Shown: piece by piece, positions 11,542 to 23,395 of the stretch
Position numbering within the stretch: position 1 is the first letter of the stretch
How the letters are laid out: the number at the start of each line of letters is the position of its first letter
NCBI GenBank assembly: GCA_030762895.1
Contig: CM061067.1
Location: forward strand, 171,366,518-171,430,517
DNA from: Sophora flavescens
Taxonomy: Eukaryota; Streptophyta; Magnoliopsida; Fabales; Fabaceae
Length of the DNA stretch: 64,000 bases
Direction: 5' to 3'
Made by a program: the position numbers and the translations under genes
Notes under the pieces: generated by a model
The model's input: the letters and a program-made list of their open reading frames with translations, nothing else
Told to the model about the DNA's origin: nothing
The model's database searches: none

Positions 11542-11827
11542 GTAGAACTACCCAACGCTTGACTTGGAGCTAGCGGCTGTAGTTTTTGCACTGAAAATAT
11601 GGAGGCATTATTTGTATGGAGCAACGTTCAACGTTTTCAGTGATCACAAAATCTTGAAGTACTTGTTTGATCAAAAGGACCTCAACATGCGACAGCGACG
11701 TTGGTTAGAATTTCTGAAGGATTATGATTTCCAACTACAGTATCACCCTGGGAAAGCAAATGTAGTAGCCGATTCCTTGAGTAGAAAATCAATGGATGCA
11801 TCTGCAATGATGGTCAAAGAGCAATAG
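11485..11827 (+). pseudogene. Ty3 RNase H domain, element B
   Basis: Frame 2 from the frameshift near 11485. Visible blocks are ELAAVVFALKIWRHYLYG, NVFSDHK and VVADSLSRK. The glutamate and aspartates expected for RNase H are present. TAG at 11825-11827 ends the frame. The domain removes the RNA strand during reverse transcription. Confidence 0.85.
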
Positions 11828-12849
11828 TTGTTAGAGCAATTCCGAGATATGCAGTTGACGATTGAAATGTCACCAGGAAAGCCTTGCTTAGGTATGATTA
11901 GTGTTTCCAATGAATTGATGGAACGGTACGAGAGAAACAAGAAAGTGATCAGTACCTACAAGAAGAAAGATAATTGGTACGACAAGGAGCAATATCATAA
12001 TTCAAAGAGGGAACTGATGGAATCCTAAGATTCGGAGAAAGGATTTGTACACCAGACGATTCCGAGCTCATAAAGTTGATTCTGGAGGAAGCTCACAAGA
12101 GTAAACTAAGTTTACATCCAAGAGCAACAAAGATGTATCAAGATCTTAAGCGGTTGTAATGGTGGTACGAGATGAAGAGAGACGTGATAGAATATGTCGC
12201 TTCCTGTCTAGTTTGTCAAAAAGCTAAGAATGAACATCAAAGACCATCGGGAATGCTACAACCTTTGAACATTCCAGAATGGAAATGGGATGGTATCGCA
12301 ATGGATTTTATAACAAGTTTTCCAAAGACCCGAAAGGGACATGATGCGATATGGGTAATAGTTGATCGACTAACCAAGTCAGCTCACTTTTTGCCTATCA
12401 ACATAATGTATTCAATGGATAAATTGACTCAATTATATATCGGGGAGATTGTCAAATTACATGGTGTACCTTCTAGTATTATTTCGGATCGAGATCCGAG
12501 GTTTACGTCGAGATTCTGGCAAAGTCTACAAGAATCACTAGGAACAAAACTCAGATTGAGTTCTGCATATCATCCACAGACGGATGGACAATCAGAGAGG
12601 ACAATCCAATCACTTGAAGACTTGCTAAGAGCTTGTGTGTTGGAGCATACTGGAAGTTGGGATGAATTTCTACTGTTGATAGAATTCACCTACAACAACA
12701 GTTTCCACTCGAACATAGGAATGGCACCCTATGAAGCTTTGTATGGTCGACGATGTAGAACACCTTTGTGCTGGTACCAAGATGGAGAAAGTTTAGTGTT
12801 TGGACCAGATATCGTGCAACAGACAACAGAAAAGGTGAAAATGATTTAG
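11828..12849 (+). pseudogene. Ty3 integrase zinc finger and catalytic core, element B
   Basis: The linker stays in frame 2 to about 11930. A frameshift then damages the HHCC region between 11930 and 12170. From 12172 frame 1 reads the CLVCQKAK part of the zinc finger. The core follows: WDGIAMDF, SDRDPRF and YHPQTDGQSERT, which supply the D-D-E triad. TAG at 12847-12849 ends the frame. Integrase would insert the cDNA into a target, often in heterochromatin for chromoviruses. Confidence 0.9.
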
Positions 12850-13335
12850 GAGAAAATACGAACTACTCAGAGACGACGGAAAAGTTATGCGGACAAGAGA
12901 CGACGACCTCTAGAGTTTGAGGAAGGCGATCATGTTTTTTTGAGAGTCACACCCATGACTGGGGTTGGCAGGGTAATTAAATCCAGGAAACTTACTCCTA
13001 AATTCATTGGACCCTACCAAATTCTTCGTCAAGTAGGTCCTGTAGCTTGCCAAATTGCCTTACCGCCTTTTCTTTCAAATCTTCATAGTGTTTTTCATGT
13101 GTCTCAATTGCGAAAGTATATTCCTAATCCTATTCATGTCATAGTACCTTATACAATACAATTGAAAGATAACTTAACCTATGAGGCATTACCTGTGAGG
13201 ATCGAGGATCAAAGAGTGAAACAACTAAGTGGGAAGACAATTTCATTGGTTAAAGTGATCTGGAATGCAACGATAGGAGATGCTACATGGGAGTTGGAGG
13301 ACAAGATGAAGAGACAATATCTGCAGTTGATTTAA
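12850..13335 (+). pseudogene. Ty3 integrase tail with chromodomain-like end, element B
   Basis: Continues frame 1 after the TAG at 12847. It contains LEFEEGDHVFLRVTP, KLTPKFIGPYQIL, LPPFLSNLHSVFHVS and a final GDATWELEDKMK segment, ending with TAA at 13333-13335. It has the same architecture as 1-348. The chromodomain-like end places the element among chromoviruses, most probably the Tekay lineage given the TGTAACACCC LTR ends and long LTRs. Confidence 0.88.
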
Positions 13336-13364
13336 GGTAACTTTAATTTCACGGACGAAATTCT

Positions 13365-13381
13365 TTTTAGAGGGGTAGTAT
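13365..13381 (+). other. Polypurine tract of element B
   Basis: TTTTTAGAGGGGTAGTAT abuts the 3' LTR, identical in form to the tract before 5012. Confidence 0.85.
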
Positions 13382-16300
13382 TGTAACACCCTGTTTTTAT
13401 GGTTTTTACCGTTTTGTTGTTTTTGTTGTTTTTACTTTTTCTCAATTATCGGTAGAATTTTAATTGTTATTAATTTTTATATTTGATCTAGAAAATATTT
13501 TTTTTATAAAATAAAATCATAGTTATACCCTACCTTATGATAGAAGCTTACGGTAAAAATTTGGGTTTAAAACTCAGACGAAACCCGGTCTGCGTTTTCA
13601 CTGACAGGAAGATTTTACTGATCAAAAAACCTAATTTTGACCCGTGAACTAATCCGTTTAGGTTTATATTTTATTTCCAACCATTGTGGTTATTTTGAAA
13701 ATTTTCAAAATAAATAGGTTATTATACGATATTCGGGCGAATACTCGACGATCGGGGGTCGACGGAATCGAGAACGGAGGTGCAGAGACAAAACCCGATC
13801 CCGGACAGATAGGAACAATGACTCAAGGGGGTGAGTCGTAGGGGTTTGTCACCAAGCATTAAATGCATGTAATGATGACTTTTTAAGTGGAAAATCCAAA
13901 ATACCCTTAATTCCTCATTGTAATGTCAAGTGTGCCATGTCATCATTTTACCCATTTCTCCCTAGAAACCCACGGCCCCAACCTCTTAAGACCACACTTG
14001 GCATTTCATTTTGATTATTTGTTCATGTTCTTCAAGTTTCACACAAAAACTCCTAAGTTACTTACACATGATTTTCAAAGGAAGTATAAGTTGTTGTTGG
14101 TTTCTTGAAATTCCAAAGGTAGATTCTTGTGATTCATGATCATACCTTCCTTTCCTTTCACAACTTTTCTTCATATCTCAAGTTTTTAAAAATTTCAAAT
14201 TCCTAGATCTAGAACTTCAAAAATCTCTAGAAAATCATAGAAAAATCCTTTTAATGTGATTCCAATTTATATGATCTTCATATGACTTCTATTTTCATTA
14301 TCTAAGAGCTTGAGAAATTTAGAGATCTCTAGCCTACTTTTGTTGAAAAATTTATAGATCCTCATATGGGTTTGGTAGTTTTTCTTCATCATTTAACTTG
14401 TTGTTTTGTTGATTGTTCATGGCTAGGTTTTGGTTGTCAAAACCTTGAGCTTTTGGTGAACATCATCCTCTTCTTTCTTGAGTATCAAGTGGTGAACAAA
14501 GGTATGGGGGAGATTACCATCATCCTACCTTAGGGTAGATATGTTGGTGGTTTATTAGTGTATAAGGTCTTGTAAATTATTAATATTTAAGTTGTGTAAA
14601 TTATTGATTTATGTGTGTGTGATCCTCTTGGAGGATGTGGTTGATACTTGATTTTGATATATGTTGATTTTGATTCAATGATTGCTAATTGGATACTTGA
14701 TGGTTGTTTATTTGGTTTAACATGAAAAATTGCTTAACATGATAATTTTTGGGCCATTCGGCCTTGACTGGTTATAGGAATCCATATGGATTTAAATTGT
14801 TAGAATAATTTTTATGAGAAGTAAATGACTATATAAGAATATAGAAATTGGTTTGGATTCATTTGGATGTGTATATTGAAAGTTATGGATTTATGAGTCC
14901 ATATGGACTAAATTACAATTTCTGAGAATTTCAGTGGCTGCCCTGAAATTCATGTTCTTGAATGTTAATATTGTAGTCCTTTATTAAACAAAACCATAGA
15001 AATTGGTTTGGTGTTAATTGGATTAATACATAAAAAGTTATAAGCTTTTTGGTGAAAAAGGACCTTTGTGTAATTATTGAAAAATATTTGGGACAGAAAA
15101 GTGATTTCTAGAAAATTTGAGGGAAACTGAAAAAATTTCAAAAGAAGTTGGTTTGGTGTGATTTGGAGTTATAAATAAAATGTTATATGCTTTTAAGTGA
15201 AAAAAGACTATTTTGTAATTAATGAAAGTTTAGGGACTAAAGTGTAATTTTTGATAATAAATGTAATTGGACAGTTAGAAACTGTTTTTCATGCTTATAA
15301 AACTGTTCTAAAACTCCAAAATGAGTTTTGGACTATTAGAATATAAAGTCGTTGAAAAAGGATTTACGCGATTTACAAAATTAACGACGTTCGGTCAAAT
15401 TCTTAGGAATTTCGTATAAATGATGTAAAATCGGTGTTTTAACATTTTCATATGAGTATTATAACCTAGGAGAATAATACATTTGAGATGAAGAACCATA
15501 TCTTCAAAAGTAGGACTTTTTAAGCCTAAATTCAGTAAAAAGCGGCAAAATTGTTGTTTAACGTTTTAAGGATTTTTGAGGAAATGTTTTGGAGAAATTG
15601 ATACCTAAGTATATTTGAGGGAAATTATTCTTGAAAATGGATTTGATTTTATATAAAGGTTTTGGTTTTAAGCCAAAAGGATTTTTGTCTTCAAAGACGA
15701 GATTTACTGTAAAATGTAAAAACCTAAGTCAAGTACGACTTAGTGAAAATAAGAACATAATAATTTATGATGTGGGGTGGAACACGACCTTATGTCATAA
15801 TGTATGGATAATTTATTATCCATATTCCATAAAATTTAATGGACTCAGAATGATTTGTTTTATCGAAAGCCAAAGAAAAAGGCTCAACTAGAAGAGTATA
15901 GAGAAGTAAATAATTGGACCTATGTTCCAATCTCATAATGTGATTGGTTTTGTAATCAAGTATTCTAAGAAAACTTTGCACAAAGATGAAATGTTACTTG
16001 AGAACTTTAGCTTGATGATTAAGTACCGGTGATTCGGATTTAAGGACATCTAGCATTTGTTACAGTACGTTGAAAGGATTCTGGTGGAATCAAACTATGT
16101 CATCCGATGGATAGACGAGAAGAACGCATTTCCTACAAAGTTTGCCTAAATACATAGTGAAACTATGTTCTGTAAGGCCGTTGTGCCTAGGAGATTGAGC
16201 TAACACTTTAATGCGGGTGTGAATTTCGTAGTGATAATCTATTGATGCTTGGGGGTGTCGAGGTATGAAATACTCATATAGGCTCAGTTGGTTGCTCTTC

Positions 16301-17182
16301 TGTGGCATAGTGATCTTGAAATACACCAACATACTCTACTAAACACTATGTATATTCTGGTAGTGTAGGATGTTCCCAAAAAACCAATGTGCATGTTGAT
16401 GACTATGGACGCATTTTATTGCCCAAGGCTGGCATAGTCCGGAACAATCCTCTGAACCACTTTCTCCGACTGTTTGCTAAAACCATGGTATAGGGGATCG
16501 GATGTCATTCCTCGAGTCTAAGATGTCTCTTATCTAGGAAAAGCAGTGCCTTGTGATTATGTTGTTGTGAAACATTATTATTTCTGTTGTGATGGATGAT
16601 ATAACTATTTATTGATATCTGTACGTACCTGTGTGTCGTACCACTGCATGTCTGCGTTAAGTGTAAGATGAACGGAAATCTCACCTCATTTCTGTATTTT
16701 CTGGTTTGTTGTTTTCTATCTTGCGTTGGACGAAGGTGACGACAACACTGTTTCTCCATCACATCCTACTGGAGTTTGAGCTTACTTGGAGACATGGACA
16801 CAGTCTCGAGGGCTTTAGTATAATGGATTTTTCTCGGTATTTTGTGTCTGGCCAGTCTTGTGTCTATGTTATATTCTGTGGAGCTATGTCTCTAACGATA
16901 TTTTTTTTTATAAACATATTTCAGTCTGTTGTTATTTACTGACGTTGGTATTTCCGTCTTCTTTCTGAATATGTATGACCGATGATACTTGGAACTTGGT
17001 TTGTATAATATTGATGCATAAGTTGATGTTATATGTTAACGACTATGTATGGTATTATTCGAAAGAGAAAAGGAAAAAAATAAACCCGTATTTTTGGCAA
17101 AATAATTATTTTTCGCTTTACTCGGTCTTATAAAAAAAATAGAAATGTCAAAGACAATGTAGCACCCGAGAAGGGTGTTACA
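13382..17182 (+). repeat. 3' LTR of element B
   Basis: Begins TGTAACACCC and ends GGGTGTTACA. It pairs with 5012-8812. Differences are scattered single bases and small indels, for example the shorter stretch near 13820 and the extra bases near 14660. Confidence 0.93.
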
Positions 17183-19218
17183 CTAAGTCGTTCTTGACTT
17201 AGGTTTTAGCATTTTACTGTAAAAAATCGTCTTTGAAGACTAAAAAATCCTTTTGGCTTAAAACCAAAACCTTTAGATAAAATAAAAACAATTTTCAAGA
17301 AAATCCTTAAAAACATTATGTTTTCGTCGCTTTTTACTGAATTTAGGCCCAAACCAAACCAACTTCTTTGGAACTATTTTTCTGTTACCTTCAAATTTCC
17401 CAAAAATTACATTTCTTCCCCAAATGTTTTTCAATAATTGCAAAAAGGTCCATGTTTACAAAAAAGTTTATAACTTTTTATGTATTAATCCAATTAACAC
17501 CAAACCAATTTCTATGGTTTTGTCTCATCAAGAGCTACAATCTTAACACACAAAAACATGAATTTCAGTGCAGTCGCTGAAATTCTCAGAAATTGCATTT
17601 TAGTCCCTAAGGACTCATAAAATCATATCTTTTAATGTACACATCCAAATCAATCCAAACCAATTTCTATATTCTTATATATTCATTCAATCATCATAAA
17701 AATTATTCAAACAATTTAAATCATCATGCAACCCATTTAAACAGCCAATGCCGAATGGCCCAAGAATGATCATGTTAGGCAATTTTTTATGTTAAATCAA
17801 ATAAACAACCATCAAGTATCCAATTAGAAATCATTGAATCAAAATCAACATATATCAACATCGAGCATCAACCAAAATGCTCCAAGAGATCACATACATA
17901 TAAATCAATAAATTACACAACTTTCACACTTATGATTCACAAGACCATTTATACTAAATAACACTAATTAAACCATCAACGTATCTACATTAAGGTAGGA
18001 TAATGGTAATATCCCCCATACCTCTTGTAGATCACTTGAAGATCAACACAAACATAAGCTAAACCAAACAACGTAGGCCACGGTTTTGTCCACCAAAACC
18101 TAGCCATGAGCAATCAATCAAAAAAACAAGTTAAAGAATGAAGAAAATCATCCTAACCCACTTGCACATAGGTTGGGCCAAGTTGGAAAGAAATAGCTAG
18201 GGATCTCTAAAATTTTCAAGCTCTTGGATGATGAATATAGAAGTCATATGAAGATCATAGAAATTGATCTCACATTAAAATGATTTTTCTATGATTTTCT
18301 AGGAATTTTCAAAGTTATAGATCTAAGAATTTTAAATGATGATAATGGCATGAAAAATCATGAAATGAATGAAAAAGAAGACATGATTGATCATGTAGAA
18401 GAGATCTTACCTCTTGATGATGAGTAATGATCAAAACAAGCTTAGTTGAAAATTTGACAGCTTTGAGGATGTGGTGGTATTATGAGCATATCTCAGGATT
18501 TACTCATCTAATAATTACAAATTTTGGCTTGTTAGAATGGTAAGAAGGATAGGCACAAATGTTATGTTTAAGGTTTTGTTTGATTCAGATCATAACGTGG
18601 GCGTAAAGAGCCTTATTTCCACTGTTCTCTTGGGATGCTGAGGATTTTGAGTTGTTTTGGTAATTTGGGCATATCTCCCAATATACTTATCCATTTTTGG
18701 TGATCTTTAGCTCGTTGGAAAGAAGAGATGAAGAGGAACAACTTTATTTGAGAAAGTTTTCCTAGTTTCAGAACATAAAAGGGTCAGAATTTTGGTGCAG
18801 TTTCGGATGAGTTTGAGCATCAATGAAGTCTTTATGTGTTCTTAGAGAAAATGATGAACAACCTTCATGAAGAAGATGAAACACTTGTGAAGGATTAAAA
18901 ATGAAATGGAGATAGCATTTTATAGAGGGTAGGCCGTGGCTTCAAGGGACCAAATGGTCAAAAATGTTGTCATGGCAAACTTGAAGTTACAAGGAAAGAT
19001 TAAGGGTATTTTGGACTTTTCACATATAAGTAATCATTATGCTTTGAAATGAATATGTGGTGGAGATACTCTTAGGGTGGTGTGTATAAGTTTGGACCAC
19101 AAGAAGGAAGAAGATATTTTTAGTTACAAATCATGGTTGGCTAACCTTGGTTGGAGTTAACTAGACATAGGTTAGGTTAGGGGTATTTTAGTCTTTTCAC
19201 ATTTACTTGTCATAAATG
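17183..19218 (-). mobile_element. Inverted LTR fragment D, 3'-side piece
   Basis: Directly after element B the sequence becomes the reverse complement of the same LTR family. CTAAGTCGTTCTTGACTTAG mirrors LTR positions near 7365-7375 and 15730-15743, and the match continues leftward in LTR coordinates through landmarks such as GCCGAATGGCCCAAG. Some stretches (about 18440-18910) look more like the LTR of element C than of B, so it is a sister subfamily. A TATAAAAT box on the minus strand lies at 18917-18924. Element C interrupts it at 19219; the other half is 26321-27092. Confidence 0.82.
18917..18924 (-). promoter_or_regulatory. TATA box of LTR D
   Basis: TATAAAAT on the minus strand, upstream (in LTR sense) of the segment matching the B-LTR transcript start region. 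The equivalent position in LTRs 5012 and 13382 has lost a clear TATA box. Confidence 0.45.
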
Positions 19219-22200
19219 TGTGACACCCTAACTCAGGTCATCACATGGTTACCCGTTTGAGGAAAATAAAACTTAATTTGCCGGTTGCTTTCGGAAAATA
19301 ATGTTTTCTCAACGTTCATCTTTTCAAAATATGGTGATAATTTTTTTTTTCTTTTAACCTCATAACATCAACAACGAAATCAAATCACACTTAAATACAC
19401 AATGTATATAAGTCATACAACTATACTGCCTCATATGTTTTCATACCTAAATCATAATCAGTTTTATCCTCAAAACATAATATAACATAATAGGACCTAA
19501 GCTGGTCGTAACTAACAGACACTACAGCCAACAGGAGCAGCACATCATGCCTCGAACTAGACAGCCTTCTTCTTCTTGTAGGGATCATACCCCTTGTACG
19601 ACTCTGATATGTTTGTAAGGGTAAGATGCCAATATATGGATTTATCACCATAACTAAAAGCGCAACACAAAGAAGGCACATACACATATACATGTTTATA
19701 ACAACATAAGCATTCATATTATAGCATCTCGTTTATCAATGGGTTTCACACCCCAAACATCAACGTTGAAAAACTATGCATGAACACTTCAATACATCAT
19801 CTAAACATTCACACCTAATCTCCGGAGACCCCCAAGGTCATTTAAAATGAGCTGATCAAGCTCCATTGCCAAAAGAGGCACATCGATTTTGCCAACAGAG
19901 GCACGTCGATTTTACCATAGCCCACTGCCCGGCACAGTGAGAACGTCGATTTATGGTTTTTCATTGTACGCCGATTGCCCAAAGGCACAATGAATACGTC
20001 TATTACATGAATATCATAAAGATACCATGATTAAAAAATACGTCGAGACATGAACATCATCAAGATATCATGATTAACCTCGTAGGCACGTCTGCCAAAA
20101 TGCATGCAAAAAAAAACATTCTATTCTCAACACTTTTCTTTGTGTTATATCTTTATTTGTCAAAGCTCTCAAAAGCTTATGACCCATTATCGTTTTAAAC
20201 ATCTTTACAACTTTTATTAACAACACAGGACCTCAAAGTACGAGTGCTCAATCACGAAGCCCCTAGACCTTGCAATCAGTCTTAGGTTCGTGGTAATAGA
20301 AAACATCATAAATCTTTTACCGTCGTTTATTACGTCGTGAAGTAGACACACCGTCTACCTACTAGACACCAAGTCTATAACGTCATAAGAACACTAGTAC
20401 CCCGACGTCTAGGTTACTAAGTTCCATATCATCGTTTTACATCGTTTTTGTTTGTGAAAAACAAATCCAAAATAGGATAACGTCATAAGAACACTAGTAC
20501 CCCGACGTCTCGGTTACTAAGTTCCATATCGTCGTTTTACATCGTTTTTGTATGTGAAAAACAAATACAAAATAGGATAACATCATAAGAACACTAGTAC
20601 CCCGACACCTCGGTTACTAAGTTCTATATCGTCCTTTACGTCGTTTTTCGTCTATGAAAACAAATCCAAAATAAGATCTCCGCAACTTATCCAAGTTACC
20701 GGAAATACGTCATTGAGTAAACTCATTTACAAAAAATCCTTTCTACTTGAAATTCGTTTGTAAAACGTCAAATCATAGCAGATCCACATTCCTTTGGAAA
20801 CTCATTTTTTTCCCGAAAGAACATCAAATCATCAAGAACTCTTTTACTGAAACTTCAATTCTAAAAAAATAAATCAATTCATATTAAATCTCTTCTCAAA
20901 ATAAGTACTGATGTTTCTAAACTTTCACCGTAAAAAATTTTGAAACTTGCCGTCGTTTAGCATTTTCCAAGAAAATATTTTTAAAGTCAAACTTTGACTT
21001 TTTTTTGATAAATAAATAATAATTTTTTTTAATATTATTATTTTTATAAGGTATTTTCGAATATTAATTTCACTAAATAACTTTTTACAATATTACGGAA
21101 TTTCTTACGTAAAAATTAGCAGTACAAAAAAAATTTCACGGTTACGCTCTCACCGTGACTAATAAAATTCTTTTACAACAATAAATCATTAAAATAATAA
21201 TATTTCTCAAACTCTTTTTTTTTCCAAAACAAAATTTTCCACCACTATTATATTCCAACATTTCCCATAAAACGTTGAATATAATTTTCACAGCTTATTA
21301 AAGTTTTTATCTGATTAATCGGTTGTGCACTGACCACTGTCAGGCCTCTCAAACAACATTCAACAACATCATCAAAATTATATCACCAGGCAGATCATGC
21401 ATCATAGCAATATAATATACTACTGCAGATAATTAAATAAATTAAAAGCACATCAATCACCGATACACAGATAAACAACACAACGTAAACAACATAAACA
21501 AATAACCACAACCACATATAAATAATATAAACCACACTAAAAGCAATTAGTTATTGAGAAAATCCCTCAGGTAAGCCCCCCTTACCTCTTGAAGCTCCTC
21601 AGTGAAATTAAAAGAATTTTGTCGGTTGTTGGAAACCCTCATACGCCGTAGAACAATTAACCTCTTGAAGATCAAAAACAAGTGAAAATCCAAGGACTTG
21701 CTTCACAAAATCAAGCTTTTATGTTCTTGTAAAGTTTAGAGCAGTTTTGGTAATTTGGACATATCTCTCAATATACTCATCCGTTTTTGGTGTTCTTTAT
21801 GTCGCTGGAAAGAAGAGAGAAAGAGGAACAACTTTTATGTAGAAAGTTTTCCGAGATTCATAACAGAAAATGGTCAGAATCGCTAGGTAAAATCTGACGA
21901 ATATGAACACTTGTGGTTGTTCTTGAAAGAAAAGTACGAGTTTTGGAGAGAATGATGTCATGAAATGAATGAATGAAATTGCCTAAATGTGAGATAATGA
22001 AGGAGCCGTGAGTTTTAGGGGCAATTTGGTCCAAATTTAGAATGGCATGGCTTGAAAAATTCATGAAAAGCCAAGGATAAAATCGTCATTTCCAGGTAAA
22101 ATATTCATTTGTCATAAATGTGCCATTATGGCCATTATGACGCGGATAAGATCGTCATAAATGCTTGTCACATCAGTCAAATCCATCACCTCAGCCCCGT

Positions 22201-22580
22201 TGCTGACTCCTTGGTTCATCTGACGCAGGTTTTTCCTAGAGATATCTCGACGTATTCGCCCGCAGCAAATATAATATTTTAATTTTTATGCTAAATTTTT
22301 CAAAACTTCCAGTATCGTAGTAAATACAATAAAAACATTTTTCATCTCGTTCATGAATTAAAATTAGGTTTTCTGAGCAGTAAGCTTTTACTGTCAGTGA
22401 AAATGCAGACCGGGTTCCGTCTGAATTTTCAACCCAAAATATCATCGTAACCTTATAATATAAATCATGATATAGAAATGATAGTGGTTTACCCAAAATC
22501 ATTTTCTGAGTCTCGGATAAAAATATATATTTATATATTTATTACCGATATTAGGAAGCAGCGAAAATCGGGGTGTTACA
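19219..22580 (-). repeat. 3' LTR of element C
   Basis: 3362 bp, adjacent to the polypurine tract at its right (element-upstream) side. It holds three tandem 100-bp units at 20378-20676. Compared with 23396-26315 it keeps a segment of about 340 bp (around 21465-21840) that the other LTR has lost. Confidence 0.92.
20378..20676. repeat. Tandem 100-bp repeat, three units
   Basis: Units start at 20378, 20478 and 20578 with TAACGTCATAAGAACACTAG-type beginnings (the third reads CATCATAAG). The period is exactly 100 bp with few differences. The partner LTR has two units (24554 and 24654). Confidence 0.92.
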
Positions 22581-23395
22581 TTACTACCCCACTTAAAAAA
22601 AATCGTCCTCGAAATTTCGTGACTCGAAACTGAACAGGATCTCTTAATCCCAAGGGCATACTCTCACAAGAAAGTATATAAAAGAATTTCATCAATCTGA
22701 TAAGAATACAAGAACATTCTGTACATAAAGATTCTTTAACAAATTCAGGGAAGTAAAAATGTATGATCGATACATGTTTACAAACTTGAATCTAAGAAAG
22801 TTTCTTCCCTCATAAGAATTTCCTTGCCAACAATTTAAAAGAACTATGGTCCGTCAAGAATTCGGACAGAATCACTTTCTACCAAACGTAAAAGTGGCTA
22901 GAGCAAGTCTCATTTGAGAAACTAGTTTTGTCCAGAAAGTGTCTATCCTGAATAACAATAGGATAGTCTAAACATATAGAATTCCACCATGAAGTTTAAA
23001 AGAAACATATAATTTCAACATATCCACACACAATCCATCGAAACAAGTATGAATTGTACCCAAGTTTGAAAATTATCGCTAAGAGAGTACCGTTGTAGTT
23101 TGGAGTCTCGGCTCTGACCATAGTATAAACTCTCCCTGTAATCTTTGGTTTAACAGCATTGGTGTTATTGACAGCCGATTCACGCCTTGGCGCATTGCAT
23201 TCCTTCAATATGTGTCCTACTTGACCAAATCCGTCAGGCCACCACCATGAAATGAATTCCTTACTTACTTATTAACACACATTACTTCTAAGAAGTAATT
23301 CAAACAAAACTTGACTCAGAGAAAACACAACGTCAACACAACAGACCTATTTCCCAAAGATCCCCGAAAGATTCGACCAGCTCTGATACCACTAA
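22581..23395 (-). other. Internal region of element C with tract, gag scrap and primer site
   Basis: Immediately right of the 3' LTR, TTACTACCCCACTT is the reverse complement of a polypurine tract. Near 23376-23391, AGCTCTGATACCA is the reverse complement of a TGGTATCAGAGCT primer binding site, next to the 5' LTR. Apart from the gag scrap at about 23060-23255, the sequence shows no recognisable coding domain. Confidence 0.88.
23060..23255 (-). pseudogene. Ty3 gag zinc-knuckle remnant in element C
   Basis: On the minus strand a frame reads FGQVGHILKECNAPRRE, then NAVKPKITGRVYTM. This is the second half of a CCHC knuckle followed by the linker to protease, as at 54430-54540 in element E (CTAPKREF, GRVYTLSGT). 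The first CxxC pair of the knuckle and everything before it are absent. Short, but the order of the two blocks is specific to this family. Confidence 0.75.

Larger units (their letters stand above)
5012..17182 (+). mobile_element. Tekay-like Ty3/gypsy element B, both LTRs present
   Basis: Two LTRs of 3801 bp by their terminal coordinates (5012-8812 and 13382-17182) flank a 4.57-kb internal region. That region has a primer binding site, gag, protease, RT, RNase H, integrase, a chromodomain-like tail and a polypurine tract. LTR ends are TGTAACACCC and GGGTGTTACA, inverted copies of each other. The equal lengths partly reflect offsetting indels, for example near 5446 and 14655. The polyprotein has several stops and frameshifts, so the copy is dead. 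There is no 5-bp target duplication: the left flank is another Ty3 body and the right flank is an inverted LTR. The left end therefore arose by recombination rather than simple insertion. Confidence 0.92.

Noticed and set aside
19421..19717. 98-codon minus-strand ORF repeated at 23598-23894
   Set aside because: Both copies sit at the same place in the two LTRs of element C, so their similarity follows from LTR duplication. The product is a hydrophobic start plus Arg-rich low-complexity sequence with no family resemblance. Only the nucleotide motif inside it seems conserved in other families.
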